Source: Proteles cristata cristata (lineage: Eukaryota; Chordata; Mammalia; Carnivora; Hyaenidae). Taken from it: DNA of 64,000 bases. This document shows, one piece after another, positions 10,450 through 23,210 of this stretch. The notes below the pieces were generated by a model that searched no databases, was not told where the DNA came from, and saw nothing but the letters and a program-made list of their open reading frames with translations. The DNA is taken from the NCBI GenBank assembly GCA_017311185.1, contig JAESUZ010000468.1:1-64000 (forward strand). Reading direction: 5' to 3'. The translations under genes and the position numbers were made by a program. How positions within the stretch are numbered: position 1 is the stretch's first letter; each line of letters starts with the position of its first letter.

Positions 10450-12250
10450 ATTTCCGAGGTAAGCAGCTCCGGCGGCCGGATTGAGAACATCGTTCGAGAG
10501 GCGGTGCTGTTGATGCGGCCGCTGTGCCTCCCACGAAACCGCCGCGCCTGCTGATCTCCCGTGCAGGGCCACACCTGCGCCTCCGGCAGGGATGCGGAAC
10601 GCGGGGCGTGTTCGGTGGCGGCGCGTTCTCTGCCTCAGCGGGTGGCCGCTCCCGGTGCTCACGGGGCTTCAGTCACTGGCCACGGGTGTCTGTCGAGCGT
10701 CCCCCGCCGGGCTCCGCGCCGCGGCGCCAGCAGCCGGCAGTGCTGCCCCTGCCCCCGGAGCAGGGGTTCCCGGCCTGAGGCAGCGTGGAATGACTGGAGG
10801 TGTGACGGGCGCCCTGGGCGGGAGAAGGAAGCGGGGCCCCCAGATGGAGCGAGCGGACACTTGACGGGGATGGGGGCGGCGTGGGCCTTCCTCAGGGAAG
10901 ACGTCTCTCGGGGGAGACAGTGAGCTGTTCGAGGCGGCAGGACCGGAGCACCGCCCAGGCCTTCCGGGGGAGACTGACGCGGCCACGTGCGACCCGGGGC
11001 GAGGCGCGGGGCCGGCGAGGAGCCCGGCCCTGCCAGGGAAGAGCCGAGGACTTCTGTCAGGGGAACCCCGTGCAGTTCCGGTTGAAGAAGTCACCCTTTG
11101 TCCCTTGCGGGGGAGGGGAGGGCCCGGGCCGGGAGTGGGGCTTGTCGCAGCGCACCTGCACAGAGGCGGTGGTCGTGGAGGCGGCTCGGCGGCGCCGGCG
11201 GGACGCCCACCGAGGGTTAAGGCCGAGCGGCTGGGGCGGCGCCAGCGGGCCTCCTGGTTTGCGGCGGACGTCGGCCGTAGGAGCGGCCACCCCGGGACGC
11301 GCGCGGGGGACAAGACGCGGCTCCGGGCGGAACTCGGGCCGTGCGGTTGGGGGCCCCGCGGCCGGGGAGACAGCCCTGCAGGTCACGGGCGGTCCGTGGT
11401 CGGGAGGAGAGCAGCCAGGAGCGCAGTGGAGGAGGGGAGTAGCCGGGCCCCCCGCTGAGGGGCCGCAGGAAGAGCGGCCCGGTGTGGCTCGCCTCAGCGC
11501 CGTTCACACCCCGGCCCCGTGGAACCTTAACGGGAAACCCGCGCCGATCGGAGGCTCCTCTCCGTGGCTTGCAGCTCTGTGTCCTCACGTGGCCTGCCCG
11601 GGGGGGTCGGTGTCCTCACCACCCCTTCTCATGACGGCGGGAGGCACCGTGGGTTGGCCCGCCTTCCCGACAACCTCGCTTTACCTTAATGCCCTCCTCG
11701 CAGGCCCTGGCTCCAGAGGCAGTCATGTTCGGAGGTACTGGGGACTAGGATTTCGGCCCAAACAGGCCCCAGATACGCATCTTTAACAGGTGCCCCTAAG
11801 TGACTGACCCCATTGGGCCTGGAAAGCCCACTTTCAGAAACTCTCAAGTATAAGCTGCACAGGATCCAGGACTCCGCAGAGACGGAGACCAGAGGCCGAG
11901 CTGTCCCTGCCCCAAGGGGCCGAGATTCGTCCAGGAGCCGATGGAGGCTCGGTACCTCGGAGAACCTGCACTCGGGGGTCGGGGTCGGGGTCGGGTGTGC
12001 GCCGCGGCCGCCCTGGCCTCGCCGGCCTCGCCGAGCCGGCCGCGGGTTCCGCCGGAGAGGCCGCCCGCGCGCCGCCCTTCCCCGCCGGCCCCGGTGCCGC
12101 CCTCCGAGGGCTGCCGGAGCCCGGGAGCGCGGGCCCGGGCGCCGGCCCTCGCACGGCCGGCCGCCTCCCGCCCCACAGCCGGCGGGGTCCGCGTGCGCCC
12201 GCGCGGGGACCGCACCCCGCGGCCGGGGAGCTGCGGTGCGGCAGTAACAT
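10450..12250. promoter_or_regulatory. Intragenic CpG island
   Basis: Dense CpG dinucleotides and high GC begin abruptly at about 10450 and end at about 12250, flanked by AT-rich DNA on both sides. The densest cores are about 10990-11480 and 11990-12240. Overlapping long open frames exist on both strands, which is expected in GC-rich DNA, and none has a recognisable domain, so I call no gene. It may be an alternative promoter, the start of a non-coding transcript, or an orphan island. Confidence 0.8.
11974..11995 (+). other. Potential G-quadruplex
   Basis: Four G-runs of 5, 4, 4 and 3 are separated by TC, in the form (GGGGTC)n. This satisfies the G3+N1-7 quadruplex pattern with very short loops, on the + strand inside the CpG island. 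Confidence 0.8.
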
Positions 12251-15200
12251 CCAGCCTCGAACCCAGAGGACGTAACGAGGGACAAAAACCACAGATGAAC
12301 TCTTACCGAAAAGGCTGTTCAAGAAACAAGGTCACGTGTGTGGTGTCCGTCATGAGGGTAAGATTTAAAAAGACGGTACATGTGAGAGAAATGAGTGAAT
12401 AAAGAACAAATAAAAAGTAGACGTAAGAACCATAGTGTTAAGTGTAAATAAATGGCAGCAATAAAATATTGACAACATCCCTAAAACTGGACACTTCAGA
12501 TTAAGGGTTATCCAAAAAACCCAAGTAGTTCTGGGAGGGGAGCTAATTCTGAAAATCACATGATCTTTTGGGGGTTGGTCATAGACTTGGAGGGAAAGTG
12601 GTCCGAACATGATTATGCCAAGTTCATTAGTAAACCTGAACTATGACTTTTCAGGTTGGAGATTGAAAACTTTTACTCATGAACTTGGTTGGGTGTAATA
12701 GCTGCAGGCAACAACAATCAGGTCTGCAGGTTAGATTTCACTTCCGCACGTGGGCAGGTACTACCCGGTAGCATTATATGTGATCATCTAAAGGACCGAG
12801 ACCACATCTCCACACAGCACGTCGTGGATTAAATTAAGGCTTTCACAGACCCTGTCTGAAATATAATTGGGAATTATCTGCATAATTTGGATTGCTTTCA
12901 AAATGTGAACTACTGGAAATATGAATTGTTAGCCTGGCATTTAGAATAGTGCCAGATTTCTCTAATTCTGTAGCCTGATGAGAAAGTGAAAGGAAACGCT
13001 TTAGAACTGTATTTGACTCAGCCAGCACGCTGTTTCCGGTATTCTCGCGGCCGGGGAGGGCTCCGTGGCCTGTACATACAGCGGAGGGGGCCGGAGCCTG
13101 CTCAGGCCCAAAGCTCACCTGCGCGTGGCCTCCGCTCTGGAGGCGGCGTGACTTTCAGAAGCTTCCTTGTATAGGAGTTGGGGAGGGAGGGTGGGGGCTG
13201 CCTGCTTGGCCCCAGCCCTGCTCTGCTGCCCCTGTGCATCACCCCCACCCCCCTCCCCGGGCAGGAGAGCTCAGCAACCCCGCAGACCCCCGCAGGACTG
13301 CAAGAGGGGCAGGGCGCGCTCTCCCACTCCCACTCCGCCACAGTGACTTGCCTTCTCTTTAGCAGTTTGCCATCATTAATAAGCACTCATTAAGTCAAGG
13401 TCAGTTTAACCTTCTAGAACCAGGGTTTGCTGACCTGAAAGCTGTCATTCCCTCTTACAAATGGCAGTTCACGCACCTGCAAGGCCCCGTGCACATGTTA
13501 CGACAACACAGATCGCAGGTCTCATCTATCACCTGTTAAGGGCCAAGTTGAAGCGACTAATAAAGGAAGTTCAGACTTTCTGTGCTATTAAATAGGGTAC
13601 CGGTCATCATTTTAAAAAATAGCTTTAAGTACTCGGAAAACAATTTTTATAGTTAATAATGTAGTGAGGCAGTAAAATCAATGATTTCGATAATATTTAT
13701 TTTGTTTTCTTTAAGTTTTGCATAAATTAATCTGACAGTGGTTCTGTACATTTTCTCTTTCCTTCCCTCTCTCAGATTTTTCTATTTGCCGTTTTTCAAA
13801 TAAATCAAATTTTTTTAAGAAAAGGACATTGATAGTCTAGAGTGTAGAGAAAATTGATCAAAATATTAACTAGACTTTTGTTTTGCTAGTTTGCCTCAGA
13901 CAGATGGAGCTCTGCTCTCTAACAGCATCATGACTCACAAAGCCGCGTGTGTACTAAAATGCCATTATTAACACAACAGTAGTTTTCAGCAGTTGGTAAT
14001 TATTGGCATAATTAAACATTTATCAAGAAACGAGTATTTATCATTCATTAAACTTTCATTAAAAATCCATCTTAGCACAGGCTAGATTAGCCAGTGATTT
14101 TCAATGATAACTTCTCAACTTCTGGCAGGAATATAGAACGTTTTCGTAATAACCAGAGTGGTACACAAGGTAACGTTCCAGGAATTGTGAGCAATTACAG
14201 GATTTCAGATTCATTTCATATTAAGTGTTTGCTAAGACTCGGGCCCAGAATGAGAAGGCGCCGGCAATCCTCTTTAGGCTTTGCAGCATTTGGCCCCTTT
14301 CTGCAGCCTACCCAGGAGGCATGTTCCCCTTGGCAAAGAAAAGTTACTAGTGAGCAAACTCTGTAATGCTATTTACATAATTGAAATTCCCCAAAACATG
14401 GAGTGTTTACATATTTGTGACAGGAAAGTTTCGATTATAAATGGCAGGCGGCCCAGAAGCAGGCAGCAGCAGAGCCGTGCTCCTTTGCTGGGCCCGCAGG
14501 GGCGTGGCACATGGACAGCACCTCTTCCAGGTCTCGGGCCACTTTCTGCACTACAGACGGCTGCCGTGTCACCCAAGGGCTGTGTCACGTGATACCCGTC
14601 ACTTCGGGTGCAAACTGTGGTTGGGGGTTCTGTTGAGATTGATTGCCTTCTGTAAGTAACACACTTGTTTCCCAGAATTGGCAATTCGGACCCGAGAGTA
14701 TGGAATTTACTGCGTAGAGAATTGCATCTGGTGGCCACGCCCAGCTCCTTTATTCTGTCTGTACTGATCTTCCCTTATCAACTATTTCCTGCGACCAACC
14801 TTCCCAGTCTGATTCTCCACAGATCCACGTGATGTTACCAAGCCTTTGTTCTGCACAGAAAGTCGAAGTCTTACCACGTGGTGACTAGCTTTCCAACCTT
14901 CTGTCGTCGTGGCGTTAAGATGGGCTTGGCCGCCCCAGCCTGAGGTTTACGCAGTCACGCTTTACCCCAGATGCTGACTGGAAAGCTTCATACACATTCA
15001 CACGCTGGCTGTCCTCGCTGAGAACACCCACGGGAAACAAATGGTATTCTATAACCAAGGCAGCCCAGAGAGCATCTTCACATGGATGCTAGTGCTTCAG
15101 ATCTTCTTCGATATTCAGCAACTTTGTTTTTGTTTTCTCTTGGGCAAAAAATTTACTGTATCAGTGCTTTTATGTCACAAGAATGAATTGAATTTGTACC

Positions 15201-15839
15201 CTTTAGTGCAAACAACAATAGACGGAGTGGTAACCTAGTGGAAAACAGATAGACACCCCGTCCCTTTTGGGGATTCAGAGAGGTTCAGAAAGATGGAGCT
15301 GACGGTGGAGAGGTGGCAGATAAAAAGAGGCCAAAGCAGGGAAGAATCCGGCGGTCATTTATTACCACACCATCTTCATAGTGTTTGCTGAACCAAGGTG
15401 GAGAGTAATGATTCAGACAAATGACGTTAATCATAATCGCTGGCCCTTTGGCAAAAATGGAATGCCTAGCATTGCAGCAGGAGACCTAATCAGATTCTCT
15501 AAAACTTCGGAAGGAGAGAATTTTCTGTCTAGTTTCTCTGTCGATGGCATCCCACGGGATATATCATCTTTAAAAGAAACAGTGATAAGAAATTGTGCCC
15601 TCTTCCTTTCTCCTTTCCCTGACCCCCTTAGAGATAATCACATTAAACTCGATGATTAATATTTATAGTGAAACTGTATTATTTTTATATCTTCTTCATA
15701 TTTATCTAATGCGATAAGGTGGCAAGAGCTGTAATGACTAGTCAAGTCGTATTTTCCATAATCCTGATAATCAGAGTTTAGCTTTACTCACTTGGAAATG
15801 ATTTTAAATGGCCTGGTGCATCATGAAACCAAGCAGTCT

Positions 15840-15842
<3 letters not shown>

Positions 15843-15928
<86 letters not shown>
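15843..15928. repeat. Compound (TC)n-(AC)n microsatellite
   Basis: About 26 TC units are followed directly by about 17 AC units. It lies in unique sequence rather than in a SINE tail and is likely to vary in length between individuals. Confidence 0.97.
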
Positions 15929-15931
<3 letters not shown>

Positions 15932-18900
15932 TGTATTCTGTGATTCTGTGCAAAAGCATAGAGAGGTCTGTTCAGGAGCTGACTGCATAAAGCGTATTCT
16001 AAATATGTTTGGTGACTATCAAAGAGGGCGCTTCCTGTCTTCCTTAATCTTTAACATAGGTTAGAAGCTAGTGAAATAATTTTACTTGTCTTTGCCCCGT
16101 GTTAGATTTTTATAAATTTCTTTAAAAATCAGCCTTACCAGTAGAATATATTTGTTATTTTTTATGGATACAATTTCATTAACAACAACACCAAAATTCA
16201 TTTAGTCCTAAATACTTTCTGATGTATTAATTAGGTACATCTGTCATCACTTCCTCACACGGACTTTGGCGCCCAGATACTTGGAGCATAATGCTATTGT
16301 GTAGAAGGGAAAACAGTTTAGAGACTCCGATATGTATCATCTCTAGGGGGAAAGTATGTTGGCGTGTGGGAGGTTAATGTGCACACTTCAGGCTCTTTGC
16401 TTCAGCTGCTGTTTTCTTCCTCGTAACCCTGGGTAAACAGTCTGTGCCGCCGTTGGATGCACAGGTTAAGTATAGTTGCTATTGTACATCATTAAAGTAA
16501 GTCCTGTTCAGCCATGGAAGAGAGATGGGAACTCCTCACGTGCAGCCGCTCGGACGCTCCGCAGGGACCCGCCGCACAGCCTCCCGCACCTTGTAGAGTA
16601 GGCCGTGGAGTGAGGCAGGGTGTCACACCAGCTCCGTCGCCTAGTGTTAGCGGGCTTCTGCCTCCCCATCCCGGGGAGACTTGGGTTAAAAAAACAAAAG
16701 TGCGTTCGTTACAAACTTTGTTTCTGTTGTTGTTGCCTGGTTCGCCCAAGTGCCGGATTCATCTTCGAACACAGAGGTTCCTTCAGCGGTTACGCACGAG
16801 GGGAATGTCTGGGTCCTGTGAAGCAGGCGGCATCTCGTGTTCTCTCATGACTTTATTACCATACCTCCAGACCTCAAACAGGGAAACACAGCAAGTGAGG
16901 GTTTGGCCGTATCGACTGAAGAGCAGTATGGCCGACGGAACAGATAGATACCGATAGATGGCACCTCAGCCCCCCGCCCACTATGTCTGGTCAGTAACCA
17001 CTTTATTACTGATCACAGCCAATAAGTAGAATCCTGTAGCCGTTTATTTTCATCTAGCAACCAGCAGGCGTGGAATAATTTTTTTTTTTTAGGAATAAGA
17101 CACTGCCACGCAGAAGAAGCTTCATGACTGATATGTCCTGCACCTGAGGCTGCTGTACGTTGTAACTCAACAGCTCGTCCGAGGAAATCTTGTGTAGATC
17201 TGATTACCAGTGGGCATCGCATCCTGCTCGCCTCTGGAATACATTGTAAATGCCAGTTCCTGACTCCTGAGGATTCTGTTAGCTGAGATACCTCGTGATA
17301 GGGAGAGGTATCACACCGGAATAGGGTCTGTAGGTATGAGTGTCAAGAAGAAGAATGTCTCGTCTGCCCCTTCCCCTGGGTCATTGCATGGGTTACACAA
17401 CGGTTGGGATGAGTTAACAGAAAACAAAGGAACAGGAAGAGGCAGGAGTGGAGAGAGGCGGGGGGAGCGGTGGCGTTGCAGGAGCACCGGACCCCTGTCG
17501 GTGCCACAAGCAGTGTGGAGCTTCTTGTCCCCCAAAGCGGGAGCATGCACGAGGGTCCCGGACATAATCGTGGTCGGCATCTCAGTCCCCGTGACGCCCA
17601 GGCTGAGCACGGGAGACCTGATGCAGACGTGATGCCCACAGTTCCAAACCCGGCTTCTAAGTTGTAGCGAGAACCTATCAACCTCTGCAGCCCGATTACC
17701 ATGATGGCGAGAAAAAGCCCGTCACTCTCTGATTTCATTCTCCTTGTGATTTACGGAGCAGGAAACAGTGTCAATATACAGAAAAAAAATCTGTGGTGGG
17801 GGAAGGAGGTGGTGTCACTTAGCGGCTCCTCTCTGAGTGCGGACCCCTTATTTCACAGGAGAGGATTCATCCCATTTATTGTTACAACGACATACCTGAA
17901 TGCATCAGGTCTACCTTGTGCACGCCCAGGATGAGGAAAATGATTTATTATCCGTCCCTTGAATTTCTCTGAGCGTTCTGTCTAAACTTTAAAAGAGGAT
18001 TACATTTGCGATTAAATCCTAACAAATGTTGTTTTAACTAGACTGCAATATATGTTATTGACAACGAGCGACTTTTCTTCCCCAAATAACATTGGTGCTT
18101 AGGCATGCAATTTACGAAAATGACAAGAAAGGGTGGTCCTTTTCCCAAGGTGAATGTGAGCTGACTGATTAGCTGGTATTTTAACTTAGATTCTTGCAAA
18201 TTACAGACATAAGAAACCCTACAATTTATATGTACTTTAGAAGTGAAAGCTTTAATCCCATGATTCATGGAAGTAAAGTGGTAATAATTTAAGTACCATA
18301 TTTTATTTATCCCTCAGACTTGCCAGCTGATACCAGAAGCATGTCTACTATTTTGGGGTTGCTGCCTTTGGCCACCTAATTGCTTCTTAGGAAGTAAGAG
18401 GGAAATTGCTTAGATAACTACACGGGTTCTCTTTGGCAACATCGAGCCAAGGCATCAATCAGTCCATCTGGGTAAAATCACAAGCTGACTCCGATATTGC
18501 TAAATATTTATACTGTCAAATACACACAGACATCCAGATGAAAGGAGGCATTCATTAGGAATTCTCCAGCTTGTCAGTTTAAAGATGTAGATTAGAGCAA
18601 AACCTCCCACTATGGTACTGAGTGCTCAAGAAAAGTCTATATTTAGCCATTCTGAGCAATAAATATCATCATATTGCCTCATTTAGGTAAATAGAGAATA
18701 AATATTGTCAAGATGATCTAGAGATAATGTAAACAGATCCCTGTTCAGACTCTGTGTTACGGGGGAAATTCCAGGACAGTGATGTGCCGATGATGCTTTT
18801 TGGTTTAACCCTTTTTCTTAATCACATCCCCCCTCCTCTTTTTGGTAACAGAGATGGTGTTGCTGACAGATTAGGGGAAGAGATGAAGGAGAAAATCTTT

Positions 18901-19373
18901 TTAACCACAAAGGTGATTTCAAGTTATGTGACTGGAACACTAATTAGTGCTCCTGCTGCAGTATTGTCTCGGTAGTTGCAAAAGCTGCTGCCGAAAATAA
19001 AGATATCTGTAGCAACAGCGAAGTTCATGTCAGAGTTTAACAGAGCTAGTGAAGCCCGTCGGTCTCAAGGGCAGTCAGAGGCCAAGGCATTACTTGTCAT
19101 TACCCCGAGGTAGCGCTCAGGCTGGGACTTCTTTTGGAGCACGTTCTTCTGAAATCAGGTGACACTTTGCCACAGAGGACTCGGGTCTGGACCTTGGCGC
19201 CCACAGTGCGATCTCTGTGCTGAGACGGGCACGCGCCCTGAGTGGCGTGCCGCTCACCCGTTCCCTGGGCGCAGAGGCGATGCCCCTTGGCAGGGCGCAT
19301 GCTCACTGCGCTTCCCCAGCAACTGATGATCCCAGAAGTTACACTCAATGGGAATTTTAACTGATGTCAAAGT

Positions 19374-19540
19374 TTTAGTTAATTACACTAGATGATTTTT
19401 TTGAGATTAATAATTAACATCTCTCTTTATAACTAAATATCCATAATTAATCAGCAAATCATAACGTGAAGACTAATTAACTTCAAACTCAAATCTTAAC
19501 AGAAAATCCATATTACTCTCCAACATCATTAATTACCAGA
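19374..19540. promoter_or_regulatory. Cluster of TAATTA homeodomain-type motifs
   Basis: Five or more TAATTA/TTAATTA words occur within about 170 bp: near 19378, 19410, 19444, 19474 and 19530. Between them are non-repetitive spacers, so this is not a simple AT repeat. Candidate enhancer; motif evidence only. Confidence 0.35.
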
Positions 19541-21189
19541 GTAATCAAAGTTCTCCCTCATGGGATAAAACATAAAGCTTTGTGGGTTTATCAGCTAAGC
19601 TGTTGGCACAGAAGAATTTCCAAAGTAACTTTAAATGGCGTTACCGATTACACAACCGCTGGGTTGTTCCCACACGTCTTCACTGGCCGCATGTTGTACA
19701 TGGTCAGTAAGCTGCTCCCAGCAGCCGGCTTGGACCCAGAAGGGCAGGAGCCTCTCTGTAGTGTCCGGGTCTGTTGTTTTTCTTTGTGGGCTTTTTTTTT
19801 TTTTTTCCCACAGGAGGCTAATCCAGCGATTTCTGGCAAGCAGGTAATTTGGTTCAGTGTCTTGAAAGCTCCGTTGTGCTCCTTTGTTTCTTTTCCTCTG
19901 CCTCACAGAATGCCACTTAGCTAGTTTTACATCAGCAGTGACAAGCTAGAGTGAACACCTGACATTGTTCACAAGCCGGGAATTTGTGTTCAAGAATAAA
20001 AAATTTGGTACGTCCGCCAATTATTAAGTGTTTAAGAAAACTGAAAAATTAAAGGGATGTTGTGTGAAAGGTAGGAGTGCTGTGCAAGGCAGAAGCACGA
20101 ATGTGCACATCACGGGATATGAAATGGGACCGTCCCAGTTTCTGAGAAACGGGGTGGCACCACTGTTTACAAATTGAAAAGTGTCTTTTCAGGTTTTTAT
20201 GTAGGAACTTGGGAGTTAAAAGTGTATCTAAAATCCATGTTTCAATTATTGTATCACTTGATCTTCCAAGCGCACACATCGAATACCATTCTTTTGTGTG
20301 GCAGCTGTAAAAGTCCTCAGCAATTTCTACTGTCAAGAAAAGTCTGAATAAATAGGGGCTGTTAACTTAGGCAGATATCTGAGGTTATTTGGTGGCAATC
20401 AAGAACTCACAGCACTTCGACTAATGGGTTATGATCAGAAACTGTTCCTAATAGCCAGCTAGAGGGATCCGAATATGAAGATTTCTATAATTTTGTTGTC
20501 AGCTTGTGATGTACTCTAGTGCTAATTATTTGGAACAATTATGTTTTCCTAATAACAAAAGAAGAAGCCGTGAATTAAGCAGGCTTACCTTCAGATCTGT
20601 AGATAACAGTTTAAATGCACTTGCCATTAAGAAATAACATTTCTTTTTGCTTTACGGAGCCCTAATTATTGAAGATGCTTGTCTTTTAAAAATCCACCGC
20701 TTCCACTTCTTTTAGACCTGTTCCATGTGTCAGTTTACACTGATGATTCAGTAACTAGTATTTTCTCAGTCTTAGGTTTATGCCTGTACCTCCCATAGGC
20801 TGCTTACTTCAGTTAGTTATTCAAAAACCATAATTAGTGCGGTAATTAACGTGTGGATCCTTCAAAGAAGACTGCCGGAATCACAAGACGCCTCTCATCG
20901 TCCTCACTGATGTGTGCACGATGAAGAGACTAAGGGCAGTGTGACAGCAGATTTGTGTTGCACATTAACTGCTGCAGGGAGGTTCAGGCAGGACCTTGGC
21001 CCACAGAGCCCCAGCGTTAGAAAAAAGTAATTATCCACACTGTTTCTGTAATTCACCTAGGTGTTATCCTGCGTTCGCAGCTGCCAAATCATTTGTTCTA
21101 AATGTTGTTGTTTTTTTCCCCTACCTTATGAATACTGGAAAGTTTTGAGTTTTGCACATCAGCTCTTAACCAGTTTCCAAACAGAGAGG

Positions 21190-21218
21190 CCTGCCTGCCC
21201 GCCCGCCCGCCCGCCCTG
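21190..21218. repeat. Short (GCCC)n repeat
   Basis: CTGCC units pass into four to five GCCC units and back to CTGCC. It is a short, clean tetranucleotide repeat. Confidence 0.85.
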
Positions 21219-21439
21219 CCTGCTCTCCGGTTCGATTCTGTTTTGTTGTGTTTTAAGGTTTTGTTGTAATCCGTTATGGAGAGAGAGTCTTTCTCGACAA
21301 ACTGATTTCAGGCATTTGATGGTAATTTGAGCTGATGCAGGTTACAGCTTCAAAATCATAGTTGTAAGGAAAAGGCTCAATTTCAGACATTTCCCCAGGG
21401 AAATTTTTTGGTGAAATCTCTGTTTTCTCATAAGCCTGA

Positions 21440-21585
21440 CCTGCTGTTCTCCAGCCGCGGTGAGGGAGCTGTCTACAGCTCGCTCCGCCGGCCCGGCTCG
21501 GGGGCGCGGGAGCTCGAGGGGCGGTTCTGCCGTGCGCTCCGCCGTCCGCCGGGCCTCCTGGCTCCGGCCCTGGCAGCTGGGACAC
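21440..21585. promoter_or_regulatory. Small CpG-rich cluster
   Basis: About 145 bp is unusually rich in CpG (CGCTCCGCCGGCCCGGCTCG and following) amid normal intron. It is too short to call a full CpG island. No coding domain. Confidence 0.4.
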
Positions 21586-21843
21586 TTGGCCTGTAGCTTC
21601 CTATAAATGGTGGCCCTTTTTTTCGTGTTGTCGCTCACAGTCCCGCACGGTGGCTTACCCCTCAGGTGGCTGGCTTGAGCGGCCCTGTAGCACTGGGCCT
21701 GCCCTTCACGCCCACAAGGGGCCTTGACAAAGCTTGAGGGCCCTTCGCATTCTGCCCCCTGCAGAGTCCGTGGGTATGGGCTGTTGTGTACTGGGTACCG
21801 GATACTGCTAGGGAGGGCACGGTCACATTTAAAAAAACACCTT

Positions 21844-22050
21844 GGGGCACCTGGGTGGCTCAGCTGGGTAAGCATCCAACTCTCTCTTTCGACTCAGGTC
21901 ATGATATCCCGGTTCATGAGTTCTGAACCTCACATCGGGCTCCATGCGGGAAGCACAGAGCCTGCTTGAGATTCTCTCTCTCTGCCCCTCCCCTGCTTAA
22001 TGTGTGCGCTCTCTCTCGCTCTCTCTCTCTCAAAACTAAATATTTAAAAG
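21844..22050 (+). mobile_element. Older CAN-SINE variant
   Basis: GGGGCACCTGGGTGGCTCAG head, then the variant CAACTCTCTCTTTCGACTCAG, GGTCATGATATCCCGG and GAGATTCTCTCTCTCTGCCC, CT tract and A-rich end. An approximate duplication AAAAACACCT occurs at 21833-21842 and 22051-22060. Confidence 0.9.
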
Positions 22051-22060
22051 AAAAACACCT

Positions 22061-23210
22061 CATTTTTACTGAATGGCTGTGGATTGATCCGCCATGTTTC
22101 ATATGTTAAGGAAAAAAGATTATGGGTATTGACCTTCATCCAAAACGGGATGAAAAGACCTCTTCCTGTCTCTCTCATCAGCTGCACTTCTGTTGTACCT
22201 TGACACCATCCATGTCTCATCTGCCCTGAGTGCCTAGCACATCTGTACCCATCTTAGTTACAGGGGGTCACGAGTGGACTCCACTTGGCATCAACCACGA
22301 AATAATCAAACTATTAAGTATTATAAATGCATCACTACCTTGTAGCTGAGGACATGTGTTTAACAGTCTGCAGAGAGAGCCCCTTTGCCGATCGGAACAC
22401 AAAACTGCCCCCAGCACACCTCGGCAGCTAAGCACACACTGTATAAATTAACCCGTATCGATACTACTTCCATTAATTACTGTAAAGTCAGCAAACTTTT
22501 TACACTTGCTGATACACAGACTTTAAACACCATTCTTATTTGTAAAAGCAGCTTTGAAAACTGCCATGACATAGCACACAGGGAAAGCACAGCTCTTTGT
22601 GATGCCACCGCTCAGTGTTACTAATGCAGGGTCCTGCTCAAGGTGTAGGAGTTCTTTCTTTGAGAAGCAATAATTACTTCAGAAGTCAGTGGTTCTGGAG
22701 GGAATCAGGAATCAGGGCTGGTCACCGTGCATTAAGCACTATTGCAGACCCAGCATGTTTACTGCTGGCTTCTCACGCTGTTCCCGATACTTGAAATACC
22801 CTTCCAGGTACCATGGCCGGGTTCTAAAGACAAGGAAAGCAGTTCAGGGCGGTGTCTGGGTGCTTACCACCTGCTGTGGGCAAGCTTTCCTTTCAGTCTG
22901 GCGCGACCCAAGTCTGGAAGTCTACTGCAAGCACCATTATTAAGGAAAAGATGTCACTGTTGGCAGGTAAAAGCCGTACCGTGTGCATAGGGGATGGCCA
23001 GAACCCTGACTCTAAAAGCAAAGACACCAGTGACCATAGCTGTAGGGCCCCCCTTTCCTGAGCGGGAGAAGCGCGCACTCTCTCTGGTTCTCTACACACA
23101 CAGAATCTGTGGCTTGAGGTCAGCAATGGCTTGACATTATTCTCACATCGTTCTAGCCTAGTAAGGGACCACTCCAGGTCTCCCACATTTGGCTTATATT
23201 GGATCACACC
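22061..23210. other. Intronic, nothing recognised
   Basis: Unique-looking sequence. Open frames lack domains. Confidence 0.45.

Larger units (their letters stand above)
10144..21830. other. SINE- and LINE-free block
   Basis: Between the SINE ending at 10129 and the one starting at 21844 I recognise no interspersed retrotransposon, although SINEs occur every 1 to 4 kb on either side. The block contains a CpG island, a small CpG cluster, a TC/AC microsatellite and long AT-rich unique sequence with many TAATTA words. No coding frame is credible. Such transposon-free intronic blocks often mark developmental regulatory DNA; that is inference. Confidence 0.5.

Noticed and set aside
10669..12402. 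Long open frames on both strands in the CpG island (up to 301 codons)
   Set aside because: They overlap in several frames, consist mainly of A, G, P and R, and have no recognisable domain. GC-rich DNA lacks stop codons by composition.
15843..15928. CRISPR-like or satellite array
   Set aside because: Simple dinucleotide repeats without spacers; the genome is mammalian.
15792..16064. Frame encoding SLSLSL...HTHTHT
   Set aside because: Translation of the TC/AC microsatellite.
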